DNA from: Neocallimastix lanati (nom. inval.)
Taxonomy: Eukaryota; Neocallimastigomycota; Neocallimastigomycetes; Neocallimastigales; Neocallimastigaceae
DNA length: 64,000 bases
NCBI GenBank assembly: GCA_016946835.1
Contig: JACVTC010000085.1
Location: 188,001-252,000, forward strand
Direction: 5' to 3'
Of this stretch, positions 1 through 9,659 are shown piece after piece. The stretch's first letter is position 1. Each line of letters begins with the position of its first letter. Below the pieces are notes generated by a model. It ran no database searches. It saw only the letters and a list, made by a program, of their open reading frames with translations, and was not told the DNA's origin. Both the position numbers and the translations under genes were made by a program.

Positions 1-1007
1 TCTTGATTTATAATATAAAATTTTTCATAAATGTTGCAAGAATCATTAATGTTAATTTTCAATGGAACATAGTATTTAGTAGGTACTGTAGATCCATTTG
101 CTAAAGTAATATTTTGTTCTATTATATCTTCTTCAATTTTCACATCATTAAATTTATTTAAACATCCTGTTGTTATAACATTTACATTTGCTCCTGTATC
201 GTAAAGAATTTTTAAAAATACTTCTTTCGTTTTTCCAATGAAGATTGGAATAGGAATATTATAAAGAGAGCATAATACATTATCTATCTTTGGCTTACAA
301 CCTTGTCCTAATTCCTTCCTAAGAGTAGGACTAATAGAAAGTAATTGTGCAAGACTAATTTTCGGAAACAAGTTGTTGGCTTCCTTAATTATACTAAATT
401 TATTACCTGGTTCTAACATTTGTATATCTGTCATACTTCTTTTTCTGGTTTGTTTAGTTTGACTGAGAGATTGACTATGTGTTAGAACGTCTTTGGTATT
501 ATTTTCATTATTTATTTTTCTATGTTCATCAATTATGTTAATTACATTATTCTTATTATTTTCATTATTACTTTCATTATTATTTCCATTATTGTTTTCT
601 GGATTATTTTTCATTTCAGAATCTTTTGTATTTTCCTTTGTATTATTTGGTTCATCAATAATAATTTCATCATTATCATTTAATTCATGGTCATTTTGTT
701 TTTCATTATTAAGTTCTTCACTTATTTTTCTTCTTCTTGTATTCCTAATTGCTTTCTTTTGATGTTTAACTTTCTTAATATTCGGTTGATTGAGAATGGA
801 TGGTTTAACTATACTTTTATTATTTGGAGAGATTTTATTCTTATCCAAAGTACTTGTAGGCACTTTCTTTTTCTGGGCTACATTAATTTGAGGGATTTGA
901 TTATTTTCGTTATTAAGGTAATTTATTGATTGATTTGATGATGCAATTTTAGTTATTTTGGGAGATTGCTTACTCCCATAATTTAATTTAAACACTCTTC
1001 TTCTAAT
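1..1007 (-). CDS. Ty3/gypsy-type Pro (start of Pol), partial, in the -1 frame relative to Gag
   Basis: This minus-strand frame is open from 1007 to the window edge and is read one base back from the Gag frame at 983-1921. The first part is a hydrophilic Asn/Glu/Lys linker. Near 290-400 comes a stretch reading like the conserved pre-protease segment of Ty3/gypsy Pol (LAQLLSISPTLRKEL). At about 180-215 is the aspartic protease active site YDTGANVNVI, with the catalytic Asp-Thr-Gly-Ala intact. The protease would cut the Gag-Pol polyprotein inside the virus-like particle. There is no ATG near the start of the frame. Together with the slippery site at 986-992 this indicates expression as a Gag-Pro-Pol fusion by -1 frameshifting. 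RT and integrase would lie beyond the left edge. No stop or frameshift is seen in the visible part, so the copy may be young. Confidence 0.8.
   Translation of the reverse strand, partial: MRRRVFKLNYGSKQSPKITKIASSNQSINYLNNENNQIPQINVAQKKKVPTSTLDKNKISPNNKSIVKPSILNQPNIKKVKHQKKAIRNTRRRKISEELNNEKQNDHELNDNDEIIIDEPNNTKENTKDSEMKNNPENNNGNNNESNNENNKNNVINIIDEHRKINNENNTKDVLTHSQSLSQTKQTRKRSMTDIQMLEPGNKFSIIKEANNLFPKISLAQLLSISPTLRKELGQGCKPKIDNVLCSLYNIPIPIFIGKTKEVFLKILYDTGANVNVITTGCLNKFNDVKIEEDIIEQNITLANGSTVPTKYYVPLKININDSCNIYEKFYIINQ
943..992 (-). promoter_or_regulatory. Programmed -1 ribosomal frameshift signal (slippery heptamer plus predicted H-type pseudoknot)
   Basis: On the minus strand the Gag frame ends TGT-TTA-AAT-TAA, which contains the heptamer T TTA AAT (986-992) immediately before the stop. 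After a 7-base spacer there is a 6-bp stem, TGGGAG (978-973) with CTCCCA (964-959). The 8-base loop ends in GCAAT (969-965), which is complementary to ATTGC at 947-943. That gives a second 5-bp stem stacked directly on the first, with a 3-base loop 1 and an 11-base loop 3. The -1 frame is closed by TGA at 1008-1010 and opens at 1007, so the two frames overlap by only about 25 bases around the heptamer. X-XXY-YYZ heptamer, spacer length and pseudoknot geometry all match the classic model. The structure is read by eye and not energy-tested. Confidence 0.8.
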
Positions 1008-1921
1008 TCAGGGCAATCATCTTTAACATGACCTATTCTTTGACAATTTAAGCATACATTGATTTTTAAATCAGCAAGTTTCTGAGTTATTTCTTGCAAT
1101 TCATCATCTTGGAGTTGTGTAGGTTTCAATGTGATTTTTCTATTTTCAACATTTTGATTAATATAATTATGAGTAGGCTTTATATTATTATTATATTTTT
1201 GGTAATTATTGTTGTGACTATTATTTATATTATTATTATATTTTTGGTAATTATTGTTGTGACTATTATTTATATTATTATTCTTATTATTAAATGTATT
1301 ATTTTTATTATAAGTACTTGTATAATATGTTCCATAATTATTTTGAGTGTTAGATTTTATTTTTCTTTTGTTTGGTTCTGCTTTTTCTTTAGATCTATTT
1401 GATTCTACTAATTTATATATCTTCTCCTTTTTAGACGTTATTTGCATTGCATCTTTTAAGTTTTGAGGTTCTGCTTCTAATAAAGCCTCATAGGTTTTAG
1501 TTAAAGTCCGAAATGCATTAATATAATAAGAGATTATAACTTCCTTATTTAAATCAATTCTAATTTTATTTAAAAGTGTTTCAAACCTTATGTTGAATTC
1601 TGCAACACTTTCACCTTTCTTAATTGTAGCTGTTGAAAGTTCTAATAACCTTGAATTTTTAGGAAGAGGTCCCTTGTAATGTTCCTGTAATTTACTTATA
1701 ATGGTATCATATTTATCTGGGGTAGTCTTATTTAATGAATTTATTACTATCTTTCTTGCAATACCAGTAGTAATTGAAATTAAACATTCTATCTTTTCTT
1801 CTTCGTCAATTTTATTGGAATTACACCAACGAGTATATGAGAAATTCCAATCATCAAATTCTACAGTCGGTTGACCTAATATAGGAATTCTGTTGAAATT
1901 AATTGATTTTAAATCGGACAT
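983..1921 (-). CDS. gag: Ty3/gypsy Gag with one CCHC zinc knuckle
   Basis: This 312-residue ORF encodes the structural protein that packages element RNA. The N-terminal half (about residues 15-170) is a helical, charged capsid-like region with the gag-typical segment LSTATIKKGESVAEFNIRF. The C-terminal half is Asn/Tyr/Lys rich and contains a 16-residue unit (NNSHNNNYQKYNNN core) repeated twice, a recent 48-bp duplication. A single zinc knuckle C-x2-C-x4-H-x4-C (CLNCQRIGHVKDDC) lies 10 residues before the stop. The start ATG at 1921 is preceded by a long non-coding leader. The ORF ends at TAA (983-985), and the last two sense codons are part of a TTTAAAT slippery heptamer. The ORF is intact. 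The Gag assignment is firm; family placement as Ty3/gypsy rests on the adjoining protease. Confidence 0.85.
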   Translation of the reverse strand: MSDLKSINFNRIPILGQPTVEFDDWNFSYTRWCNSNKIDEEEKIECLISITTGIARKIVINSLNKTTPDKYDTIISKLQEHYKGPLPKNSRLLELSTATIKKGESVAEFNIRFETLLNKIRIDLNKEVIISYYINAFRTLTKTYEALLEAEPQNLKDAMQITSKKEKIYKLVESNRSKEKAEPNKRKIKSNTQNNYGTYYTSTYNKNNTFNNKNNNINNSHNNNYQKYNNNINNSHNNNYQKYNNNIKPTHNYINQNVENRKITLKPTQLQDDELQEITQKLADLKINVCLNCQRIGHVKDDCPELEEECLN

Positions 1922-2127
1922 TTTACTCTGGAATTTAGAAGTATTTTTGTTTTCTCTTTAATATAATTTATATACTTTATTTTATATAATAATTTATTCG
2001 CTAACAAAATATTTATATATTTAAATTTAATTATTTAATCAAATTTTTAATTAATTAAAATTTTATATATTCAATTTCAATATATTTATTCATTCACTTA
2101 TTATACGTTTCTTTAATTAGTTATTAT

Positions 2128-2167
<40 letters not shown>

Positions 2168-2886
2168 TTATTTATTTATTTAAGAACCTCGAATTATATA
2201 TGTAGCAGTAATAGATTTTCTTGGCGTTCTGATTATATTTTCGACCTCATTAGACTCTACTTACTCTCTTGTGCTGTTTTCATTCGACTGGTTATAAAGT
2301 TTTCTGTTTCTCTGGATCTCTCACCAAAGTATCGATATAACCAATCAATTACTCTCCAGTACAATTTTCAGTTCTGTCTAACCTCTACTCTCTATAATCA
2401 GGACCCAATACTCTCTCTTGCTACTCTAATTTATATCTTATTAATCGCGACCTAGAGTCAAGCTCCAATAGTTTATGATTAATAAAATATAAACCTATAT
2501 AATTCTTTAAAATTAAAATAGAATTTTTTTTTTTTTTTTTTTTTTTTCAAAATATTATCTATCGTTTCCTTTCCTTATATTTGTCGTTCTTTTCCTATTT
2601 ATTTATTATTTTCTTCTTAATATAAATGGCTTTCTTCCCAATATTAATTTAATTTCTATTTATTATATTATTATTATATTATTATATATATATACATATA
2701 TATATATATTTTATTTTTAATTTTAAATTATGAATTTTTATACTAGTTCATACTCTAGTTTTAATTTTTAATTATTATTATATAATAAATATTATTTATC
2801 CTTTATTTTATTATTATGAATTTTTATACTAGTTCATACTCTAGTGTTAATAAATAATACTTATTAATAATAAGTTAGCTGCCTCT
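1922..2886 (-). other. Untranslated leader of the gypsy element
   Basis: No coding frame is supported here. On the minus strand this lies between the primer-binding site and the Gag ATG. It is less extreme in base composition than the flanks (pyrimidine-rich stretch around 2200-2470 on the plus strand). It contains T-runs at about 2130-2165 and 2523-2547, and a short sequence around ACTAGTTCATACTCTAGT repeated at about 2740 and 2827. A leader of almost 1 kb is long but not unusual for LTR elements. Packaging or translation signals could sit here, but none is recognisable. Confidence 0.5.
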
Positions 2887-2902
2887 CCGGTTCGAAGGAC
2901 CA
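2887..2902 (-). other. Candidate tRNA primer-binding site of the gypsy element
   Basis: The minus strand reads TGGTCCTTCGAACCGG from 2902 downward. It begins with TGG, the complement of the CCA end of tRNAs. Its reverse complement, CCGGT-TCGAAGG-A-CCA, divides sensibly into T-stem, seven-base acceptor strand, discriminator base and CCA. It sits one base inside the proposed LTR end and upstream of Gag in the right orientation. The tRNA identity cannot be named from this window. Confidence 0.55.
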
Positions 2903-2903
2903 C

Positions 2904-3139
2904 TGATAAATTTTAGAAATTATCTTAATTTTAATATAGAATTAAAAAGTGATAATTTCAATTTATTTTAATAATAACTGTATAAGTTATTTATGAATTA
3001 AAAATGTTTTATTAAAAATAACACTAAAAATTTGGTTTATTAGAACACTTGTTTTCTAATATTTTATTTTATAAATCTTTTATTAAAATTTATTAAACAT
3101 TATAAAAAATTAAAAGTGATTATTAAAATTATAAAATTA

Positions 3140-3170
<31 letters not shown>

Positions 3171-3678
3171 TTTACATGAAATATTTACAAGTATTTATAT
3201 TTTTCTTTAAAATTAAACTATTTATAATTTATAAATAAAAAGAATAATTAAATAAAATAAAAGTAATAAAATTAATAATAAAATAAATAATTAATAATAA
3301 AATAAATAAATTTGTTTATTATAAAAATAATTAAAAATATTTTGTTATTTAAATTAATAAATTTTGTTATTATAAAATTATTATTTAATTATAAAATTAA
3401 TTATAAAAATTATTATAAAACTAATTATTAAAAATTAATTATTTTATTTTAAATTTAATCTTAATATTTTTATTTTGAAAAATATATAATATTTCTTTCA
3501 TATCTGAGTATTAATGTAATTTTTAAGTGTAATTTATTTGTTTTATTTAATTAATTAATTAATTAATTTTTAAATTTTTTTTTTTTTATTTTATTAAATT
3601 ATTATTAAACTTGGCTAAGGTTAGTTTCGATTTTATGTATAATATATTTTTAAGATTTATTAATTTTGTTATTTATCA
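2904..3678 (-). repeat. Candidate 5' LTR of the gypsy element (775 bp)
   Basis: The interval is bounded by a perfect 8-bp terminal inverted repeat, TGATAAAT at 2904 and ATTTATCA ending at 3678. This gives the TG...CA ends expected of an LTR. The inner end is one base from the candidate primer-binding site, and the element reads leftward into Gag. It is very AT-rich, with a short AAT microsatellite near 3149-3169. The partner LTR lies outside the window, so the call rests on the end structure and position only. Confidence 0.5.
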
Positions 3679-3691
3679 CAATTAGTAAAAT

Positions 3692-4111
3692 TGTTGCTTT
3701 AGTCTGGTGGTAATACACCATGACAATGAAGCCGAACTTCATAAGTTCGACTAACACCCTTTCCCAATATAAATCATTTTTACTTAATTAATTAAATTAT
3801 CGTAGAAAGTTCTAGAGTTTATTTGGTTAATATTGTCGAAAATATATTTCGATAAATAATTATCATTACTAAGTTATTAAAAATAGAACACATTATTCAG
3901 TAAAAATAAACATTTATTTATTTTAGTTTTACGATTATTTAAAATATCTTTTATTATTATGTTCCTTCTTTTATTAAAGTTAAGAATTATTTTTAAACAA
4001 TAAAATCATTACTTGGTTTTATACTTTAATTAATGTTACGAATATAATTTGTTGGTTATTACAATATTAAAAATAAATTAATAATCAATTTAATAATTGT
4101 TATTTTTAACA
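3692..4111 (-). repeat. Candidate 3' LTR of the copia element (about 420 bp)
   Basis: On the minus strand the interval starts TGTTAAAAATAACA directly after a polypurine tract. It can be taken to end at GCAACA (3692-3697), giving TGTTA...CAACA ends like those of many Ty1/copia LTRs. It lies just past the RNase H domain, where a 3' LTR belongs. Near its 3' end are two hairpins (3702-3724 and 3733-3749). No convincing matching LTR was found by eye upstream of the copia Gag near 11,400. The outer boundary is therefore uncertain. Confidence 0.45.
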
Positions 4112-4124
4112 CTCCTCCAAAAAT
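4112..4124 (-). promoter_or_regulatory. Polypurine tract of the copia element
   Basis: The minus strand reads TTTTTGGAGGAG immediately before TGTTA. A purine run abutting the LTR is the usual primer for plus-strand DNA synthesis. Position, right after RNase H, supports the call. Confidence 0.6.
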
Positions 4125-4144
4125 CTAGCTTCAAAAAAAAAACT

Positions 4145-4729
4145 TTAACAAAGAAAAAAAAAATGAAGATAGATTTTTAATTTAATTTCCGTTAATAAGG
4201 TGTTTCTGAAATTGTCCATTAAGGTCTTGTTTAAAAATTTGGTAAATCCATCTGCTAGATTACTTTTAGATTTTACATACTTTAGTACAATTAGTTTTTT
4301 ACTGATTAAGTCTCTAATGTGATGGTACCTGATATCAATATGCTTTGATTTTGGGTTTATTGATTGATTTTCACTGTTGTATATTGTTGCTTTATTGTCA
4401 ACGAATATTGTAACATAATCGATGTTTATATTTAATTCATTCATGAAATTTCTGTACCATAAAGAGTATTTAGCACATTCACTTGGGCTGTAATATTCGG
4501 CTTCAGCCGTGGAAGTAGAGACACAATGTTGTAGTTTTGAATACCAGCTTGTTGATGTATTTCCAAGCATCATAAGAAATCCAGAAGTAGATTTCCTTGT
4601 GTTGAGATCTCCTGCATAATCTGCGTCTACATATACCTTTAAATTCATCCCCTTTTGGATTTTAATACCATAGTTTTTTGTATGCTGGATATAATTAAAA
4701 ATTTTCATAACATTCATCCAATCTTCCAT
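4145..4729 (-). pseudogene. Ty1/copia RNase H domain (C-terminal Pol fragment, copy B)
   Basis: This 194-residue frame is the Ty1/copia-type RNase H, which degrades the RNA strand during reverse transcription. It shows VDADYAGD and RKSTSGF near residues 33-50, then STSTAEAEYYS (catalytic Asp and Glu present), then FVDNKATIY and KSKHIDIRYHHIRD. It is a continuation of the RT read at 4842-5870. A one-base frameshift near 4915 puts the sequence between them (ETKYRSAIGSLLY, then RPDILFAVS) into a different frame. The ATG at 4729 is therefore internal, and this is a broken Pol and not a separate gene. Confidence 0.85.
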
Positions 4730-4841
4730 CGTAGGATCACTGGATTTCCTTGCAGCTTTACTAACAGCGAAAAGTATATCTGGTCTGGTGCATATTCCTA
4801 AATATAATAAGCTGCCAATAGCGCTTCGGTATTTTGTTTCA

Positions 4842-6530
4842 TTAAATTTCTTTGTTCTCAGTTGAGGATTTTCTTTTGGAACAAGATTTTTGGTTGTTTT
4901 TATATGAGTCAGTACTGAATTTGTTTAAAATATCATTTACGTACCTTGATTGATGTAGAATATATCCATCTTTAATTTTATTAAATTTTATGCCAATAAC
5001 GAATTCTACATCCTCAATGTCTTTTATATTAAACTTTCTTTTGATTGATTCTTTTACTGAATTTATTTCAGCTAATGTTCCAGCAATAAGTATGTCATCA
5101 ACGTAGACTGACAAAATACATATTATTTCCTTTTTATTATTAATTTTCTTGTATACACAAGGTTCACTTTTTAATCTGGTAAAACCTATTTTTATTAATT
5201 CTTCGTTTAATTTATTGTTCCATTCTTTACCTGCTTGCTTTAGACCATAGAGAGTTTTGTTTAGTTTCCAAAAAGATTTCTCATAAGATTGATGTCCTTC
5301 TGGAGCTTTCATGTATATATGTTCATTAAGAGGAGCGTTTAAATAAGCTGAATTAATATCTATTTGTTTTATTTTGAAGTTCATGTTTACTGCAATGACT
5401 GTAATAATTCGAATGGTATCTTGTTTGAGGGTAGGGGCAAATGTTTCTTTATAGTCGATACCGTATTCTTGGGTATATCCCTTAGCGACTAGTCTCGCTT
5501 TTCTTTTAATTATTTTACCATTTGAGTCCCTTTTATATTTAAATACCCACCTGGATGAAATAATATTTGATCCTGAGGGTACCGTATTGACTACTGTGAA
5601 TACTTTCAGTCTTTCCATATTATCAAGTTCTTCTTTTACTGATTTTAACCATTCTGATTTATCATTTAGTTTGAATATGTCTTTGTAGTTGTAAGGTTCA
5701 ATTAGTGTATTGTTATTATTACTTATCTTTTTTCTTTTATTAATATTAAATGAATTATTATTTGACTTTCTTTTAGTTCCTTCTATATATTGATAGTTTC
5801 TGTCTTTATTGTTCTCTTTATATTCATTATTAATATTATTAATTTCTTTCTGAGTCCTATTTAAATTTTTATTTTTGTTACCTTCTATTACGTTTTTTGT
5901 GTACATTAAGTATCTGAATATTTTAAGAAAATTATTCCAATCCTCTAAGTTAGGGTTATTGAATTTTCTTGCCGCTCTGCTCACAGCAAATAGGATATCA
6001 GGTCGGGTACAGATAGCAAGATATAATAGGTTCCCAATGGCACTTCGGTATTTCGTTTCATTAATTTTTATGCATTTCAATTTATTATTTTCTACTGGTA
6101 TTAAATTTTTTGATGGTGTAAGTTTATTAATTTCATATTTGAATAATATATCGTTAATATATCTTATTTGATGTAAAATATAACCATTTTCGATCTTATT
6201 AAATTTAATTCCTATAACGAATTCTACATTACCTATATCTTTAATATTAAATTTTCTTTTTATTGAATCTTTCATAATTTTGATTTCATGATCTGTTCCG
6301 GCAATTAATATATCATCTACGTATACCGACAAAATGCATATTGTTTTATTATTCCTATCTGTCTTAATATAAACACAAGGTTCACTCTTAGCTCTTCTAA
6401 AATTTAATTTAAGAAGCTCATTATTTAATTTTTCGTTCCATTCTTTTCCAGCTTGCTTTAAGTCATAAAGGGCCTTTTTAAGCTTCCAAAAACATTTATT
6501 GAATGAATGATGACCTTCGGGAGATTTCAT
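4842..6530 (-). pseudogene. Copia Pol fragment: C-terminal RT of copy A fused in frame to a complete RT of copy B
   Basis: This 562-residue frame holds two reverse-transcriptase segments. Residues 1-220 are the second half of one RT: FWKLKKALYDLKQAGKEW, then YVDDILIAG, then RPDILFAVSRAARKF. At about 5,880 this jumps, without leaving the frame, into an Asn/Lys-rich linker. A second full RT follows, with VAKGYTQEYGIDYKETFAP, DINSAYLNAPL, LYGLKQAGKEW and a second YVDDILIAG. The two RTs are clearly related but not identical, so two element copies have been joined. RNase H of copy A and Gag/PR/IN of copy B are missing. The frame ends at a frameshift near 4915, before the RNase H at 4145-4729. It is most likely a recombination or template-switching product; an assembly collapse is possible. 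Confidence 0.85.
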
Positions 6531-6687
6531 ATTATATATCTTCTTTTAAATCTGCATTAAGGTATGCAGAGTTAATGTCTATTTGTTCGATATTAAAATT
6601 ATGCTGAACAGCTATTGTTGTGATAATTCTTATTGTATCTTGTTTTAAAGTTGAAGCAAACGTTTCCTTGAAATCAATTCCATACTG

Positions 6688-7059
6688 CTACGTATAACCT
6701 TTCGCAACTAATCTTGCTTTTCTTTTTATTATATTACCGTTTGAGTCTCTTTTATATTTAAATACCCAACCTGATGATATAACGTTAGATCCTTCTGGAA
6801 CTGAATTTACAATCTGGAAAACATTTAGCTTTTCCATATTTTTTAATTCTTCATTTAAGGCTTCCATCCATTGCTCTGTATCTTTAAGATTAAATATATC
6901 TTTAAAGTTATATAGTTCTCTGTATATATTGTTTTCTTCATTTAATTTTGAAATATTCTTATCACTATATTTTATTCTTTTGTTTGATGCTTTTGCTTCA
7001 TAATTGATGTTTCTTTTATTTATATTATTGTTTGTTGTGTTGATAGTGGTATATTTCAA
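6688..7059 (-). pseudogene. Copia Pol fragment: start of RT (copy A)
   Basis: This 123-residue frame contains the linker and the N-terminal RT segment of copy A: FKDIFNLKDTEQWMEALNEE, then WVFKYKRDSNG and KARLVAKGYT. It is cut off by TAG where related copies have Gln (the codon after KGYT), a single C-to-T change. The RT can be followed on through 6540-6685 (YGIDF, then DINSAYLNADL). A one-base insertion near 6531 then shifts it into the frame of the 4842-6530 ORF. At the upstream end it is one frameshift away from the integrase ORF, near 7040. Confidence 0.85.
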
Positions 7060-9388
7060 TTTTATTGTTATTAGTATTGTTTAATTTATTTACGTAATTA
7101 ATTGTACTTTCCATATTAGATTCTTCAGCTGTATTTTTATTAGGAATATTATCATAATTTTTATTAAAATTATTGGTAATATTATTGTTATTAAATTCAT
7201 TATTTCTATAGTTTCTTGTATTAGTGTTGCAAATATTATTGTTGTTTAATTTATTATTATTATTGATTGATGAATCATTGATATAGATATCACTTTGATT
7301 ATTAGTGTTATTTCTATTTCTATTATTGAAAATATTATTACTAGTATTGTTAATATTGCTTTCATTATTGATGTTGATATTATTTGAAGTAATGTTGTCA
7401 TTTTCTGAATTATTATTATTTTCTGGATTATCATTTTTATTTTGTTTTTGATTTTTATAAGTTTTTTGTTTATTTTTATTTCTTAAAATATTGCTATTAT
7501 ACTGTGAATCGTAAATATTATTATAGTTGTTTTGATAGTTGTGATTGTTGTTGTTGTATTTTTGATAATTATAATTGTTATAATTATTGTTTGAAAAATT
7601 TTTGACTGGGTAATCGTTCACCCTGAATTCGTTATTGGAATTATAGTTTAGTAAGACTGAATTTCCAGGATCGTTTTCAAAAAATTGGACAGTTCGAGAT
7701 AGCACGATTTTATTGTTGGTTAAATCAAGGATTTTATAAGATGATGGGTTATTGCAATATCCTAAGAAAATTCCAGGGTGTGAATTATTATCGAATTTGG
7801 ATCGTAGTTCTTTTGATATAAAGAAAAATACTCTGCATCCAAAAACTCTAAATATGCTGTAATCAACAGGTTTATTATATAGAATCTCAAATGGTATTTT
7901 ATTGTTTATACCCTGATGGGGTAAACGATTGTGAATATAATTTACTGTATCAACAGCAAATTCCCAAAAATTATAAGAAAGTTTTGATTCATTTAATAGA
8001 GCTTTTGCGGAAGGTATAAGTATGCCGTTGAATCGTTCCGCTTTCCCGTTTTGGGCTGGATTATATGGTATAGTGTATTGATGTATTATACCATTATTTT
8101 GACAGAATATTTTGAAATTATTATTAAAAAATTCCCTTCCATTATCTGATCGAATGTTTTTGATTTTAATGCTGAATATGTTTAAAACTTCTTTGTACCA
8201 AATAATTAATTTATTGAATGTTTCATTTTTATGTTGTAGAAATAAGACCCAACCATATCTGGAAAAGTCGTCCAGGATTGTGAGGAAGTATATATTTTTA
8301 TTTAAGGATGGCAATACGGGGCCCACTAAATCAAGATGTATAAGTTCGAAAACGTGTTTTGTTTTATTAGTTGATCTTTTGAAAGGTTTGTTCCTTAATT
8401 TTGAATTGGAACATATTTGACATTTGTGATTTGTATTGGTATTTTTTAAATTATCTTTTATTTTAGTAATGTCGAAATGACCCAGGTATCTATGCCAAAG
8501 ATCAAAATCTTGTTGATTGTTGATATGTATTGAATTAATTTCATTTAAATTTTCGAAATTATTGTTCTTATGAAAAATGGATGGTGCTTTTGATAAATAT
8601 ATTTTAAATATATTTTTATTGTCTGCTGCTGATTGATATATTCTATTACCTTTGTCGTCATAGATGATTGCGATTTGTGAGTTTTTATAGTTATTGAAAA
8701 CAATTTTATAATTTTGTGTTATTAATTGATTGATTGATATTAAATTTTTCTTGATAAATTTAGAATAATGAACGTTCTTTAAAATAAATTTATGATTGTT
8801 TATATATGCGTTGAAATCACCAATGTAGTTAGCATATGTTTCCTTTCCATTGGCAAGAGATATTTTTATTTTTTCTTTTTTGATGTTTGATAATATATTA
8901 ATGTTATTTGTTACATTAATTGAGGCACTGGAATCCAGAATCCATTGTGTAATATTATTATTGTTGCTTCTTATATCAGTTTTTGTTGGCTTATTAATCT
9001 CTAAACTGTTTAATTCAAAACAGTTGTCTGAGTTATAATCTCTTGAGAAGTCTTCTTGGTAGTTTTCATTATAATCCTTTTTATCGTTTAATAGATATGC
9101 ATGACCTTCTCTTGGTTTTTCTTTGTTTAATTTTTTTGTATTACCTTTTCTTTTATGTTGTTTGTTGTTTCTTTTGTTTTTATTGAATTTGTTTTTTAAG
9201 CAGTCTTTTCGGTAGTGTCTGAACTTTCCACAAAGATAGCATTTTCCATTTTTTCTTTTCTTGTATTTTATTTTCTTAGGTTTAGAGATTTTTCGTCCAT
9301 TTTCTAAACTAAATATATTCTTCGGATTTTGTTCGATTAAAGCTGTTTCCCTGATATTGGAGAAAACAATATCTGGTATTATCATCAA
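7025..9388 (-). pseudogene. Copia Gag C-terminus, protease and integrase (copy A)
   Basis: This 787-residue frame reads, in order: a Gag tail with zinc knuckle C-x2-C-x4-H-x4-C (CYLCGKFRHYRKDC) near residue 50; a copia protease near residue 150 with WILDSSASINVT; a GAG-pre-integrase segment WHRYLGHFD with HHCC zinc residues; and an integrase core. The core has the DDE residues in HLDLVGPV, IRSDNGREF and NPAQNGKAERFNG. A long Asn/Tyr-rich linker leads toward RT. The protease active site is DSSA where the family has DSGA, a one-base change that should hurt activity. The visible ATG is internal to Gag; the real N-terminus lies near 11,385, beyond an inserted gypsy remnant. Frameshifts separate it from RT. 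The ORF is long and otherwise well kept. Confidence 0.88.
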
Positions 9389-9659
9389 AAAAATATATGT
9401 TTATCAGAAGATTTCATTACAAAATGAGAAAGTTTAGCTTTCGCTAATCCGAATCCTAACAACCTACAAGAATTTGTTTATGGATACCTTTAATATTGAG
9501 AATCTCACAAAGCGTAATGACATTGGAGAATATTATTTAACACATTAGGATAGAAGAAATCATAATTAAGATGACCCCATGGACGTAGATTTATATCTCG
9601 TCAATAAGGGTCAAAAAGCCACAAGATAATTCCCATCCCACAAAAGTATTTAACTATTC

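Noticed and set aside
3690-3765. tRNA gene
   Set aside because: Box A and box B spacing fits, but no acceptor or anticodon stem forms and no sensible anticodon loop is present.
4842-6530. A natural two-RT enzyme
   Set aside because: Neighbouring frame breaks, loss of RNase H of one copy and of Gag-PR-IN of the other make a recombination product far more likely.
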